Origin: Synechococcales cyanobacterium RM1_1_8
Lineage (GTDB): Bacteria; Cyanobacteriota; Cyanobacteriia; PCC-9006; JAAUQQ01
DNA: 40,389 nucleotides
Assembly (NCBI GenBank): GCA_012032745.1
Contig: JAAUQQ010000003.1
Coordinates: 1-40,389, forward strand
Direction of reading: 5' to 3'
The position numbers and the translations under genes were made by a program. The first letter of the stretch is position 1. Every line of letters starts with the position of its first letter. Under the pieces are notes generated by a model. That model was not told where the DNA came from, ran no database searches, and worked only from the letters and a program-made list of their open reading frames with translations. Below, piece by piece: positions 7,593 through 16,545 of the stretch.

Positions 7593-7880
7593 TTAAAACA
7601 CAGCCTGCTCAAAATCGCTACAGTTCACCGCCTCCGCTGTCATCGCTGCCTGGGGATGGACCGGACATTTGAGCCGATGGTCGTTGGTAAAAAACTGACA
7701 GCCCGCACAGGGAATTTGGTGCATCGCCTGGCTGCGGCGCACCGTATCTCGGCCTGCGGCCAGGATCTGCCAAATGCCTAGCAGCACTAAGCCCCAGGCC
7801 AGGCCCGCAAACACCGCATTGGGCAGGGTTCGCAATAGCCAAATTAATCGAGCAGCCAGTTCGGCGATCGCATTCAGCAA
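7593..7880 (-). CDS. Small conserved cyanobacterial membrane/cysteine protein
   Basis: A 95-residue protein with one transmembrane helix (about 20-42, VFAGLAWGLVLLGIWQILAA) followed by a soluble cysteine domain: IPCAGCQFF at 56-64, KCPVHP at 70-75 and NCSDFE near 86-91. The C-x2-C ... C ... C arrangement could bind a metal or an iron-sulfur cluster. From memory, small proteins of this shape (FFTND then LKC) are widespread in cyanobacteria and have no assigned function. It lies 15 bases upstream of the cupin gene in the same direction, so the two are probably co-transcribed. Confidence 0.75.
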   Translation of the reverse strand: MLNAIAELAARLIWLLRTLPNAVFAGLAWGLVLLGIWQILAAGRDTVRRSQAMHQIPCAGCQFFTNDHRLKCPVHPQAAMTAEAVNCSDFEQAVF

Positions 7881-8269
7881 AATCTTTCTGGATCGAGATA
7901 GGCCACAGCAGAATCACCGGCCCTTGTCACTGGTCATTGTAAGGCGAGGCCCAAGCCGCCGAATCCTTGGGTTAGAAGGCTCAATCATTCGTAAATTCTC
8001 GATACAAACGCTTGACTTTGCCCCCCGATTCCCCGGATGGGGCAGCTCACCCCACAATCCCTAGAAACCGTGACAGGCCGATATGCCCAGTGGGTGAGGG
8101 CCTTGCCTCACTGATAAACTAGGCTAACTTACGACGCCCTTGCACCATTGAAAACCAACCAGGGGGAGAGGTATCATGGGCCTCCCAACCCAACCCACGT
8201 TCTATCTGTAGGATGAACGTCGGATCTGTTCACAACCTTTTTTATCGACTCCCAGGAAGTCTCAAATCT
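7881..8269. other. Intergenic region upstream of the peroxiredoxin gene
   Basis: 389 bases between divergent genes. A 25-codon open frame starting at ATG 8037 exists but has no support. The in-frame extension of the peroxiredoxin gene to 8213 is not family-like. A ribosome-binding site AGGAAG at 8254-8259 sits 10 bases before the chosen peroxiredoxin start. I see nothing else. Confidence 0.5.
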
Positions 8270-8911
8270 ATGGTGCTCCAACTAGGCGATATCGCCCCCG
8301 ATTTTACCCAGCAATCCTCTTCCGGCGAGATCAAGTTCCACGACTGGGCGGGAGATAGCTGGGTGGTGCTGTTCTCCCACCCCGCCGACTACACCCCCGT
8401 TTGCACCACAGAACTCGGCACCGTCGCCAAGTATCGGGCTGAGTTTGAAAAGCGCAATGTCAAGACCATCGCCCTCAGCGTCGATGGCGTCGAGTCTCAC
8501 AAGGGCTGGATTGGCGACATCAACGAGACCCAGGGCACCAGTGTGGACTACCCCATTCTGGCGGATGAGGATAAGCAGGTGTCCATGCTCTACGGCATGA
8601 TTCATCCCGAGTCCAGCACGGGCAATACGCTGACGGTGCGATCGGTGTTTGTCATCGACCCCGCCAAGAAGATCCGCTTGATGATCACCTACCCCGCCAG
8701 CACGGGCCGCAATTTCGATGAGCTGCTGCGGGTGATTGACTCCTTGCAGTTGACCGATTACCACAAGGTTGCGACCCCGGCCAACTGGCAGGATGGCGAT
8801 GACTGTGTGGTGGTGCCTTCGATTTCCACGGAAGATGCGAAGACCCAGTTTCCCAAGGGTGTGACTGAGGTGAAGCCCTACCTGCGCATGACGCCCCAGC
8901 CCAACAAGTAG
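8270..8911 (+). CDS. 1-Cys peroxiredoxin (Prx6 type)
   Basis: A 213-residue thiol peroxidase that reduces hydrogen peroxide and alkyl hydroperoxides in the cytoplasm. The active-site signature is HPADYTPVCTTELG with peroxidatic Cys45 and the Prx6-typical His37. Motif FVIDPAKKIRLMITYPASTGRNFDE and the extended C-terminal arm (KGVTEVKPYLRMTPQP) are those of the Prx6/AhpC-TSA 1-Cys group. The start MVLQLGDIAPDF is the family start and has AGGAAG upstream, so the longer frame from 8213 is not used. Length is normal. No resolving cysteine in the 2-Cys position is present. It is monocistronic and ends at a palindromic element (8924-8965) shared with the convergent hydrolase gene. Confidence 0.93.
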   Translation: MVLQLGDIAPDFTQQSSSGEIKFHDWAGDSWVVLFSHPADYTPVCTTELGTVAKYRAEFEKRNVKTIALSVDGVESHKGWIGDINETQGTSVDYPILADEDKQVSMLYGMIHPESSTGNTLTVRSVFVIDPAKKIRLMITYPASTGRNFDELLRVIDSLQLTDYHKVATPANWQDGDDCVVVPSISTEDAKTQFPKGVTEVKPYLRMTPQPNK

Positions 8912-8923
8912 GCTGCGGTTTAT

Positions 8924-8965
8924 GTGGGGACATGGCACGAAGACATGTCAACGCCATGTCCCTAC
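8924..8965. repeat. Long palindrome between convergent genes, possible bidirectional terminator
   Basis: A perfect 10 bp stem GGGACATGGC (8927-8936) / GCCATGTCCC (8953-8962) encloses a second palindrome GACATGTC (8942-8949). The element sits exactly at the junction of the peroxiredoxin stop and the hydrolase stop. No T-tract follows, so it may be a mobile palindromic repeat rather than a classical terminator. Confidence 0.65.
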
Positions 8966-10200
8966 TGGTTTCCTAAGCTTTCATCCAAAAACGCGCCGAC
9001 CCGCTCCAGCCAAGGCCCCGGCGCTGTCATCGACAGGGGCAGCATGGACTGGGATGACAAGCCTAAAATATCTTTTGGCCCTGCCAGTTGGCTGTGCAAG
9101 CCCACCACATCATTGAGCGTGGTCCAGGAGGTTCCATCGGAGCCATACAGCACCAGGGCGCTGCTCTGGACCGCTGGGGCGTAGGTGATGGGATCAAACG
9201 CTGTCGGGTCGCCCCCCTGGAAAACGCCTCCCCAGAGCGTCAACATTTGGGCGGTGGGCGATCGCGGCAATCCCACCGCTGCCACGCTGGCCTCGGTTAG
9301 GGTATACAAATTGGCATAGGGATCCTCTAAAATCAGCGCTGCCGGGGCTAGGTCATATTCCGCCACGGCCCGCAGCACCGTCCCCGCCGCCATCAGCCGT
9401 CCATACAGCGCCAGGGGCGGATTATCAAAGCGCTGACGCACATAGTCCACTGCGGCGGCCACATCCTCTGCCTCCCGGCGGCCCAGGGTGGTGTCGCTGC
9501 CGCTGGAGCCACCGACGCCGCGAAAGTCCACTGCAAAGCAGTCATAGCCCAGGCGATGGAACTGCTTGATTTCTTGCAGTAGGGTCTGCTTGCTGGCGGC
9601 GTAGGCTGGGAACAGCAGCACCATGCCTTGTTTGGGCGGTTTGGCCTGGGCCGGAGTTTGGGCCGGATCCTGGGCTTGGGCCGGAACCTCTGCCGAGCCA
9701 GACTGCCCAGACTCCAGCACACCGGGGTCAGCCGGTACGTACCAGGCTTCGAGCCGCTCGCCACCGCCCAGATCCAGGTTGTAGGTCTCGAAGGCCAGGC
9801 CCAGTTCTGCAGGGCTGTAGCGATTCTCTGGGCGGGGCACTTGTACCCCTGTGGCGAAGGCCCAGAGGCGTTGGAGGGGAGGCTGGACGAATAGGGGAGG
9901 CTGGGCTTCTGGGAAACTGCGGTATTTCGTCAGGGAATGGGCCTGCCAGGCTGCCAGGCCGTTGAGGGCCAAGAAGGGCACTGTGATGCCCAGGCCCAGC
10001 CACTGCCAGCCCCGCGAGCGAAAGGCCCTGGACAGCGCTGATCCAGAGGGCGGTTTGGGAGCCTGGGCCGGTGCTACATCGGTAACAGACCCATCTGCGA
10101 TCGCCTCCTGTTCTGGAGAGGAGCCCGACTCTGGCGCGGCCTGGGACGGGAGAAGGGGGGAATCTGCCATGGGGGAGGATACGAGGGGGATGCCAGGCAA
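8962..10200 (-). CDS. Membrane-anchored alpha/beta hydrolase-fold protein, catalytic serine lost
   Basis: A 412-residue protein. Residues 1-60 are low-complexity and Pro/Ala/Ser-rich. One transmembrane helix spans about 66-86 (WLGLGITVPFLALNGLAAW). The alpha/beta hydrolase domain runs from about 135 to 410: GMVLLFPAYAASKQTLLQEI at 192-211, DFRGVGGSSG at 225-234, and the nucleophile elbow LALYGRLMAAG at 263-273. The family rule is GxSxG, but here it reads G267-R-L-M-A, so the serine is leucine (CTG). No acceptable C-terminal histidine is evident either. It is probably a non-catalytic homologue or a recently inactivated enzyme. The start could be residue 11 (10170). A Gln/Ala/Pro-rich insertion lies at about 165-190. 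Confidence 0.8.
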   Translation of the reverse strand: MPGIPLVSSPMADSPLLPSQAAPESGSSPEQEAIADGSVTDVAPAQAPKPPSGSALSRAFRSRGWQWLGLGITVPFLALNGLAAWQAHSLTKYRSFPEAQPPLFVQPPLQRLWAFATGVQVPRPENRYSPAELGLAFETYNLDLGGGERLEAWYVPADPGVLESGQSGSAEVPAQAQDPAQTPAQAKPPKQGMVLLFPAYAASKQTLLQEIKQFHRLGYDCFAVDFRGVGGSSGSDTTLGRREAEDVAAAVDYVRQRFDNPPLALYGRLMAAGTVLRAVAEYDLAPAALILEDPYANLYTLTEASVAAVGLPRSPTAQMLTLWGGVFQGGDPTAFDPITYAPAVQSSALVLYGSDGTSWTTLNDVVGLHSQLAGPKDILGLSSQSMLPLSMTAPGPWLERVGAFLDESLGNQ

Positions 10201-10444
10201 AGCCTAACAAATCCTTGGCCAATCGAAGTTTTCTCTCCCTAGCATTCCCGCTCCTGCAAAATTTCTTGACAGGCAAGGTGCAGACTGGACGATCTGCGGT
10301 TGGCCCGCCAGCGCCCGCTCGCCGACGCAAGGAATATGCCAAGCTAAGGACACCTTCCGCTGGCCTAACCATTCAGTTCGGCTCCCCGTTCCGGCCCAGC
10401 TTTCGCCCCCAGACCCCATCCATCTTTGCCGCCCCACCCCCTCC

Positions 10445-10930
10445 ATGGAAATTGATCTAAGACCTACCACCACTGACGATCTTGACTTTGTGATCGCTAC
10501 CGAAAACGACCCCGTCAACCGCCGTTTTGTGGTGCCCTGGAGCCGAGAACAGCATGAAATCGCCCTCCAGGACAAAAACCTCCAGCATTGGATTGTCCAG
10601 GGCGATCGCCCCACGGGCTACATCATCCTTGCGGGCCTCAACAGCCCCGACCAAAGCATCGAAATGCGCCGCATTGTCATTACCGAGAAGGGCCAGGGCC
10701 TGGGCCGCCGGGCGATCAAGCTCACCACGGGCCATGTGTTTGACCAGCTCAAGGCCCACCGCTTCTGGACCGAAGTCAAGCAATTTGACCTACGCACCCA
10801 GCACCTCTACAAATCCCTGGGCTTCATTGAGGAAGGGCGGCTGCGGGACTGTTCTAAGGGGCCAGAGGGCTTCGAGACCATGGTGCTCCTGGCCATGCTC
10901 CAGCCGGAATACGAACAGATTGTGGGTTAG
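10445..10930 (+). CDS. GNAT family N-acetyltransferase
   Basis: A 161-residue cytoplasmic acetyltransferase of the RimJ/RimL-like type. It starts with the typical IDLRPTTTDDLDFVIATEND. The acetyl-CoA-binding motif A is RRIVITEKGQGLGRRAI (about 75-91, with QGLGRR the pyrophosphate loop). Motif B holds LYKSLGFIEEGRLRD near 122-136. The length matches single-domain GNATs. It is divergent from the hydrolase gene with 244 bases between. The acceptor substrate cannot be predicted. Confidence 0.88.
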   Translation: MEIDLRPTTTDDLDFVIATENDPVNRRFVVPWSREQHEIALQDKNLQHWIVQGDRPTGYIILAGLNSPDQSIEMRRIVITEKGQGLGRRAIKLTTGHVFDQLKAHRFWTEVKQFDLRTQHLYKSLGFIEEGRLRDCSKGPEGFETMVLLAMLQPEYEQIVG

Positions 10931-11048
10931 GGCTGGGGGTCAGGGCTGGGGTTAGGGCTGGAGGGGATGGCGCAGCGGCCTACAGCGATCGCGCCATCGG
11001 TACGACACAGACGCTCAGCGGAAAGTAACCACAGCAGCCCCAGGGAGA

Positions 11049-12396
11049 TCATTGGAATCGATCCCAGAACCACCAGGCTGGGAAGTAGCCAAATGGGCGA
11101 TCGCTCCCAGAACCCGGCCTAACGGAAACCCGCTGCTCAGGCACAGCGGCAGCGGCTCTCCGGCTTGGCCTGCGGCCATCCGCAACCGGGCCGGGCTGGC
11201 TGGCTGGGCGATTGGGCTTGGACCTGCTGCGATTAGCGCTGCGCTTAGACGAGTCCAGCTTGGGCTCCGCCAGGGTTTGGGCAGCAGTCGGCGATATTGG
11301 ATGGGCCCCGGCGGTGCCGGTTGGCCCTGGCCCATCCACCGCCGCCCCAGCCTGGGCCTGGCCCGGATCCGGCAGGCTGGGATCCGGCAGGCTTGCATTC
11401 GGCAGGCTTGGATCGAGCACCCGCGCCGCCACAGCCAGGGTGGCCTCTGGATCCAAGCAATAGCGGCTCAGCCAAATGGCCAGTTTCCGAGCCGCTTCAT
11501 TCCCTGGGGCTTGGCGGCTTGGAACCACTGCTGCAACGGCTCCGACAATCCCTGGGCAGAGAAGGTCGGCGCGCCCTTCACAAACAAGTCCAACCGGGGC
11601 AAGAGTTGCTGCTGCTCTGCCCCAGAAAGCCATGGAGATCGAGCAGCAGCTTGGCCAGGGCCTTGGGCGGCGGCAGGAGGCTGGCGGTCAGCAGGCGGCG
11701 GTTGCTAATGAAACAGTAGTTCGATAGATCTGCGCCAGCTTCATGGGCCGGTTCATGGGCCGGTTCATGGGCCGATCCATGGGCCGCTAGAGCCTCTCCC
11801 ACCGCTGGTTGCGGCGGCTCAGCCATCACCGAAATCGTGGGAGCCGCCGCTTCATACAGCTCCGCCGCTTCCGCTGCCCCATCTTCATCCCCCAGGGGAT
11901 AGGCTGCCGCTGCGGGGATGGGGGCCTGGGGCAATGTTTGAGCATGGCGTCGCTGGGTGCGAGCAGGGGGGCTAGGCTCGGAACCCGGCGCGATCGCCCC
12001 GCCCTCCCCATCCTCCCGCCGCACGTAGGTGTCGGCTTCGCTGATGCGTCTTTGGAGGGGCGTTTGGGCGATCGCCGCAGCCTCCAGCACAGCAGGCCTG
12101 GCCTGAACGGGAGCCGCCGCCGGTTTGGCCAGCCGAAATTTGGCTTCCCAATCGGGCTCCTCTTCCCCTAGAACGCGGCTGTAGAGACAGACGCCCTCAA
12201 TCCCACCCAGGCGCAAGCGGCGAAAGGCTTGGTAGATCTTTTTGCCCAGAGCTGGATAATCCAAGCGATCCTCGGGGCCTCGATTGATAAAAATATGGAG
12301 GCGCTGCCCCTGTTCTACGACCTGGAAGATCAGGCGATCGTCGCCACAGGCGGCCTCTAGAACATGAATTAAGACCTGATCATCCATGGGGTTCAA
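11049..12396 (-). pseudogene. Conserved cyanobacterial protein gene interrupted by two frameshifts
   Basis: Three minus-strand segments join into one protein-like sequence. From ATG 12396 to about 11630 the frame encodes an N-terminal domain (MDDQVLIHVLEAACGDDRLI, then a DRLDYPALGKKIYQAFRRL-type segment), a Pro/Ala-rich linker with four EPAH-type 12 bp repeats (about 11743-11790), and ALAKLLLDLHGF. Continuity then needs one extra T in the TTT run at 11626-11628 to read SGAEQQQLLPRLDLFVKGAP to WFQAAKP, and one extra C in the run at 11506-11509 to read GNEAARKLAIWLSRYCLDPE to the stop at 11049. The corrected length is 449 residues. I recognise the N-terminal style from cyanobacterial hypothetical proteins but not a function. 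Either the gene is broken or the sequence has two base-call errors. Confidence 0.7.
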
Positions 12397-12688
12397 ACCG
12401 GAACAACAACAGCAGGAAATGCTGCACTAAAGCTGGCGACGAGCCCGGCGCGCCTGGCAGATAACCCAGTCGCGAGGGCCTCTACAGCATCTCCAACCCA
12501 TCTCCAACCCAGAAGGCCAGCCATCTGCTTGTTGATAAAGTGCCCAAACCCCACCTCAATTTCTCGAATCCATCCCCCGGCCCCAGTCCGCTCCCGCCCC
12601 CTCATTTCCGCCGAGACTCTCATTTCCCCGTAGGATGAAGAGGGAGCCCCAGCGGGCTTTGCCATTGACCTTAAAACCGCGCTAAATC

Positions 12689-13666
12689 ATGGGTATCACC
12701 AACGGCTTTGTGGGAACCGTCGGCAACACGCCGCTCATCCGTCTCAACAGCTTCAGCAATGAAACGGGCTGCGACATCCTAGGCAAAGCCGAATTCCTCA
12801 ACCCTGGCGGTTCCGTCAAGGATCGGGCGGCCCTGTTCATCATCGAAGATGCGGAGAAGCAAGGCCTGCTCCAGCCTGGCGGCACCGTGGTCGAAGGCAC
12901 GGCGGGCAACACCGGCATTGGCCTGGTCCACATCTGCAACGCCAAGGGCTACCGCTGCATCATCGTCATCCCCGAAACCCAGTCCGCTGAAAAGATTGAC
13001 CTGCTGCGCACCCTCGGAGCCGATGTGCGCACCGTTCCCGCCGTGCCCTACAGCGACCCCCGCAACTACGTCAAAGCCTCGGGCCGCATCGCTGTGGAAA
13101 CGCCCAACGCCATCTGGGCCAATCAGTTCGACAACCTGGCCAATCGCCAGGCCCACTACGAAACCACTGGGCCGGAGATTTGGCAGCAGACCGGCGGCAA
13201 GGTGGATGGCTGGGTCGCCGCGACGGGGACGGGAGGCACCTATGCAGGTACAGCTTTATACCTCAAGGAAGTCAATCCTCAAATCAAATGTGTTGTCGCC
13301 GATCCCATGGGCAGTTCGCTCTATTGCTATGTCAAGGATGGCAGCCTGGACAAGGAAGGCAATTCCATCACCGAAGGCATTGGCAATGGCCGGGTCACGG
13401 CCAATATGGAAGGCGCACCCGCCGATGATGCCATCCGCGTCACGGATGCTGAAGCCCTGGCGGTGATCTACCAACTCCTGCGCCAGGATGGCCTGTTCAT
13501 GGGGGGCTCGGTGGGAATTAATGTCGGTGCAGCGGTGAAACTGGCGAAGCAAATGGGGCCGGGGCATACCATTGTCACGGTGCTGTGCGACAGTGGTGCT
13601 CGCTATCAGTCGCGGCTATTCAATGCTGAATGGCTGGCTTCTAAGGGCTTAGAAATGCCGCAATAA
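12689..13666 (+). CDS. cysK: Cysteine synthase A (O-acetylserine sulfhydrylase)
   Basis: A 325-residue PLP-dependent beta-substitution enzyme that makes cysteine from O-acetylserine and sulfide in the cytoplasm. The PLP lysine is K44 in NPGGSVKDRA. The substrate loop is EGTAGNTGIGL (near 69-79), where many CysK proteins have TSGNTG, so the loop has alanine in place of serine. The phosphate-binding glycines are ATGTGGTYAG (near 178-187). The C-terminal LCDSGARYQSRLFN is diagnostic of this family. Full length, with family start at ATG 12689. Neighbours are unrelated, so it is probably a single-gene unit. I am confident of the family. Use of an alternative acceptor such as O-phosphoserine cannot be excluded. 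Confidence 0.9.
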   Translation: MGITNGFVGTVGNTPLIRLNSFSNETGCDILGKAEFLNPGGSVKDRAALFIIEDAEKQGLLQPGGTVVEGTAGNTGIGLVHICNAKGYRCIIVIPETQSAEKIDLLRTLGADVRTVPAVPYSDPRNYVKASGRIAVETPNAIWANQFDNLANRQAHYETTGPEIWQQTGGKVDGWVAATGTGGTYAGTALYLKEVNPQIKCVVADPMGSSLYCYVKDGSLDKEGNSITEGIGNGRVTANMEGAPADDAIRVTDAEALAVIYQLLRQDGLFMGGSVGINVGAAVKLAKQMGPGHTIVTVLCDSGARYQSRLFNAEWLASKGLEMPQ

Positions 13667-13852
13667 CTGGCTTTTTTTTACGGCTTTTGGAGCTGGTTTA
13701 GCCATGGAAAAACGCGATCGCCGCCACCATTTTCCGGTACAACTACGTAGATAAAACCGATACAAGCTGCAACAGAAGTAAATTTAGATTTTGGGACAAT
13801 TTTCGAAATATGAGGGTTCTGAACATCTGCTAGAAAAGCGTGCAGCATAGTC

Positions 13853-14179
13853 ATGCAGTTACAAATCTTGCTTGCCATGAACCTCAATGCCGCCGCTTGC
13901 TCCGCCGAGGGCCCCAGCGCTCTCAATGCCCTGCGGGTTCGCCGGGCGATCGCCGAAGCCCAAACCATCTGCGCCGCCCAGGGGCAGAACTCCCCCGCCT
14001 GTGGGCTCACCTGGGATCACGCCCTGGCCTTGCAGGTCCAGCCCTGGGAGCCGCAGCCCGGCCCATGCCGCCCCCTAGCGATCCCCCAAAACCAGAATGA
14101 CCCCGGCTATCACCCGGTCTCGTCCGGCAGTTACATCGCCCGGCAATTACAACGTTGTGCGTGGGAACACAAAGAATGA
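13853..14179 (+). CDS. CP12-like protein with only the N-terminal cysteine pair
   Basis: A 108-residue protein. Residues 30-61 (RRAIAEAQTIC40 ... C50GLTWDHAL) match the first half of a CP12 domain: an amphipathic helix, a C-x9-C pair, and a W-D in the AWD position. The second half (C-x8-C with YD ending) is replaced by a Pro/Gln-rich tail containing two unrelated cysteines. It lies 125 bases upstream of a complete CP12 gene. CP12 proteins use their cysteine pairs to bind GAPDH and phosphoribulokinase under oxidising conditions. A one-pair variant could bind one partner only. No ribosome-binding site is evident. An internal ATG at 13877 is an alternative start. Confidence 0.55.
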   Translation: MQLQILLAMNLNAAACSAEGPSALNALRVRRAIAEAQTICAAQGQNSPACGLTWDHALALQVQPWEPQPGPCRPLAIPQNQNDPGYHPVSSGSYIARQLQRCAWEHKE

Positions 14180-14304
14180 TGTCGCCCAGCCCCAGTCCAG
14201 CGCCGACCTTTGAGTTTCTTGGCTAAGCTGCTAAGGAATAGCACTTCGCTATGTTTTGTTACTCACTCCTGCCTAGGAGTTCCTAGCCCATCTGGAGATT
14301 CACT

Positions 14305-14550
14305 ATGGCTACGATGATGCTTGATCAGGTTGGCACCGAGTCGCTCAAAGACCGCCTCAAGGATGCCCTAGCCCAGGCTCGGCAAGTGTGCGAATTGGGT
14401 CCAGAGGCCGCAACGGATTGCAAATTGGCTTGGGAAACGGTGGCAGAGTTGGGCATTGCCAGTTCGGCCCAGGCTGAAGCGCAGCCGTTTTATGCTTCCT
14501 ATTGTGATGCAAATCCTGGGGCGATCGAGTGCAAGGTTTATGACGTTTAG
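14305..14550 (+). CDS. CP12 domain protein (Calvin cycle regulator)
   Basis: An 81-residue CP12. The N-terminal pair is C29-x9-C39 followed by LAWETVAELG, and the C-terminal pair is C67-x8-C76 within YCDANPGAIECKVYDV, both at canonical spacing. CP12 is an intrinsically disordered redox switch: when oxidised it assembles GAPDH and phosphoribulokinase into an inactive complex in the dark. The linker between the two halves is alanine-rich. GGAG at 14294-14297 is well placed for the ATG at 14305. A small hairpin ACTCCT / AGGAGT lies upstream at 14265-14280. Confidence 0.88.
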   Translation: MATMMLDQVGTESLKDRLKDALAQARQVCELGPEAATDCKLAWETVAELGIASSAQAEAQPFYASYCDANPGAIECKVYDV

Positions 14551-14808
14551 ACTAGGTTAGATGCTGGCTCGAAAGCTAGCTTAATTTCCAGTGGGTGAAT
14601 GGGCCAGGGCGCGATGCGTTCTGGCCCATTTCCGTTGACTTTGAGCCGTTGGGGAAGTCATTAGGCTTTGAGGCAGTCGGGGCAAAGCTGCTCGATGTGG
14701 ATGCCATGCTGGGCGAGAGCCATTTCGGGCCGTTCCCCCGGCGATCGCCCGAAACCCCAGCGATTTCGTTAGGCTAGAGACACAAATCCCGACGCCCCAC
14801 CGTCTAGG
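14551..14808. other. Intergenic region before the ABC1 kinase gene
   Basis: 258 bases. One minus-strand open frame (14661-14771, ATG at 14723) would encode a 20-residue or slightly longer peptide ending HIEQLCPDCLKA. It looks protein-like but is too short to call a gene. I see no terminator for CP12. Confidence 0.4.
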
Positions 14809-16518
14809 ATGGGCCTAGCTCCCTCCCCCTGCCCCCGATCGGTTTCCCCGCCCGAGCCTCCCCTTTCTCAGCAGCCGCCAAACCGAAATCATTGAAGTCG
14901 TCGCCCGCAACGGCTGGGGCTACTTTCGCAATCAGTTGTCGCTCAACCCAAGCCCGAGGAATTTCGCCTGCCCCTGCCCGATGTGCTGCGGCAAATCCTA
15001 ATCGAGCTGGGGCCAACCTTCGTCAAACTCGGGCAGTTGCTCAGCACCCGCCCCGACCTGCTGGGGCCGGAATATATCACCGCCCTGGAGACCTTGCAAA
15101 GCGATGTGCCTGGGCTGCCCTGGGCCACGATCAAGGACATTCTCAAGGCGGAGCTGGGGGAGTCGCTGGGGCAGTTTGCAGAGATCGAGCCGGTGGCGAT
15201 CGCCGCCGGTTCCCTCGGCCAAGTCCATCGCGGCAAACTGCTCGATGGCACCGTCGTCGCCCTCAAAGTCCAGCGCCCCGGCATCCGCCGCACAATCGAA
15301 GAAGACCTGGGCGGGCTCAAAGCGATCGCCGAACTGCTCAGCAACGGCAGCAGCCTGCCCGGCAGCACCATTGGCCGGGCCTATGACCTGCCCGGCCTGG
15401 TGGAAGAATTTCGCAACAGCCTGATCGATGAGCTGGACTTTTGCCGCGAAGCCAACAACACCGACCTGCTGCGTAAAAACCTGGCCGCCAGCAGCCTCTG
15501 GAAGGCAGGCCAGGTGCGCCTGCCCCAGGTCTACCATGCCCTCAGCACCGAAAAAGTCTTGACCCTGGAATGGATCGAAGGGGTAAAGCTCAAGGATGCT
15601 GCCATCACCCCAGCGGGTAAGCAGGAGGTCGCAGCCCTGGCGACTCGGGTGATGATGCAGCAAATGTTCCTCAATCGCTTTTTCCATGCGGATCCCCACC
15701 CTGGCAATTTCCTCTACCTGGGCTGCGATGACAATGGCGAGAACCACCGCATTGCCCTGCTGGACTGCGGCATGGTGGCGATGCTGGATCCGCGCACCCA
15801 GCGCATCATTACGGATTTGGTGGTGGGAATTGTGTATGAGCAACCGCGCCAAGTGGCCCAGGCGGTGCGGGAGCTGGGCTTTGCTCGCCTGGAGGTGGAT
15901 ATTCGTGCCCTGGAAGCGGAGTTCGATCGCCTCCTGCGCCGCTTTTACACCCGCCCCTTGGAATCGATTAATCTGACGGAGTTGCTTAACGAAGCCCTGC
16001 GCATTCCTCGGGAGAAGCAGATTCAGATGCCGGGGACGGTGGGATTGTTTGTGAAGGCGATCGCCAATGTCGAGGGCATTGCCCGCCAGCTCGATCCCCA
16101 GTTTTCCTTTGTGGAAGTGGCCCGGCCTGTGGTGGAGAAGTCCTTGCAGCAGCGGCTCCTCAGCGCCCAGGGTGGCGCAGAACTGGCCCGTTCCAGTCTG
16201 TACTTTTCCCAACTGGCCCTGGATTTTCCCCAGCGCTTGAATGTGTTGCTGGATCGATTGGAGCGATCGGAGCTGGGGCTGAATTGGCGCTGGAAGGGGC
16301 AGGAGGATTTTGAAAAGGTGGCGCGGCGGGGGCTAAAGCAGCTTTCTCTGGGAATTATTGGCGTGGGTTGTTTGCTGTCGGGGGCAATTTTGATGGCGTC
16401 TTTCCCCACGGAGTTGGGGGCGGTGCCGCCGCGAAGCTTGTTTTTTTGGAGTCAGGGATTGTTGGTGACGGGGGCTGGGGTTAATTTTTGGCTCGTGCTG
16501 AAGCTGCTCAGGAGCTAG
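14809..16518 (+). CDS. ABC1/UbiB-family atypical kinase (N-terminus frameshifted here)
   Basis: An uninterrupted frame from 14983 encodes 511 residues of an ABC1/AarF/UbiB protein: KxGQ motif GPTFVKLGQLLSTRPDLL, the alanine-rich nucleotide loop AAGSLGQVHRGKL, the lysine in VALKVQRPG, DELDFCREANN, the catalytic FFHADPHPGNFLYL, and metal-binding LLDCGMVAML. Two C-terminal hydrophobic helices follow (LGIIGVGCLLSGAILMA; LLVTGAGVNFWLVLKLL). The family's N-terminal helix is present but out of frame: TEIIEVVARNGWGYF at 14882-14926, then, with one added C at 14947-14949, QLSLNPKPEEFRLPLPDVL. A second shift near 14876-14883 would connect to ATG 14809, giving 569 residues, a normal length. In cyanobacteria these kinases are tied to quinone and tocopherol/isoprenoid metabolism. 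The exact role is unknown. Its 3' end is duplicated at 17351-17635. Confidence 0.85.
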
Positions 16519-16545
16519 GCGAGCTTGACCTGTGCAACTGATGTT

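Noticed and set aside
8037-8114. 25-codon frame before the peroxiredoxin
   Set aside because: Too short, with no ribosome-binding site and no recognised sequence.
8282-8938. Minus-strand 218-codon frame opposite the peroxiredoxin
   Set aside because: It is a shadow of a clear peroxiredoxin gene.
12393-12665. 90-codon minus-strand frame upstream of the frameshifted conserved gene
   Set aside because: There is no protein-like pattern, and it overlaps the next gene's start by chance.
14998-16212. Minus-strand 404-codon frame opposite the ABC1 kinase
   Set aside because: It is an antisense shadow. The kinase motifs are on the plus strand.
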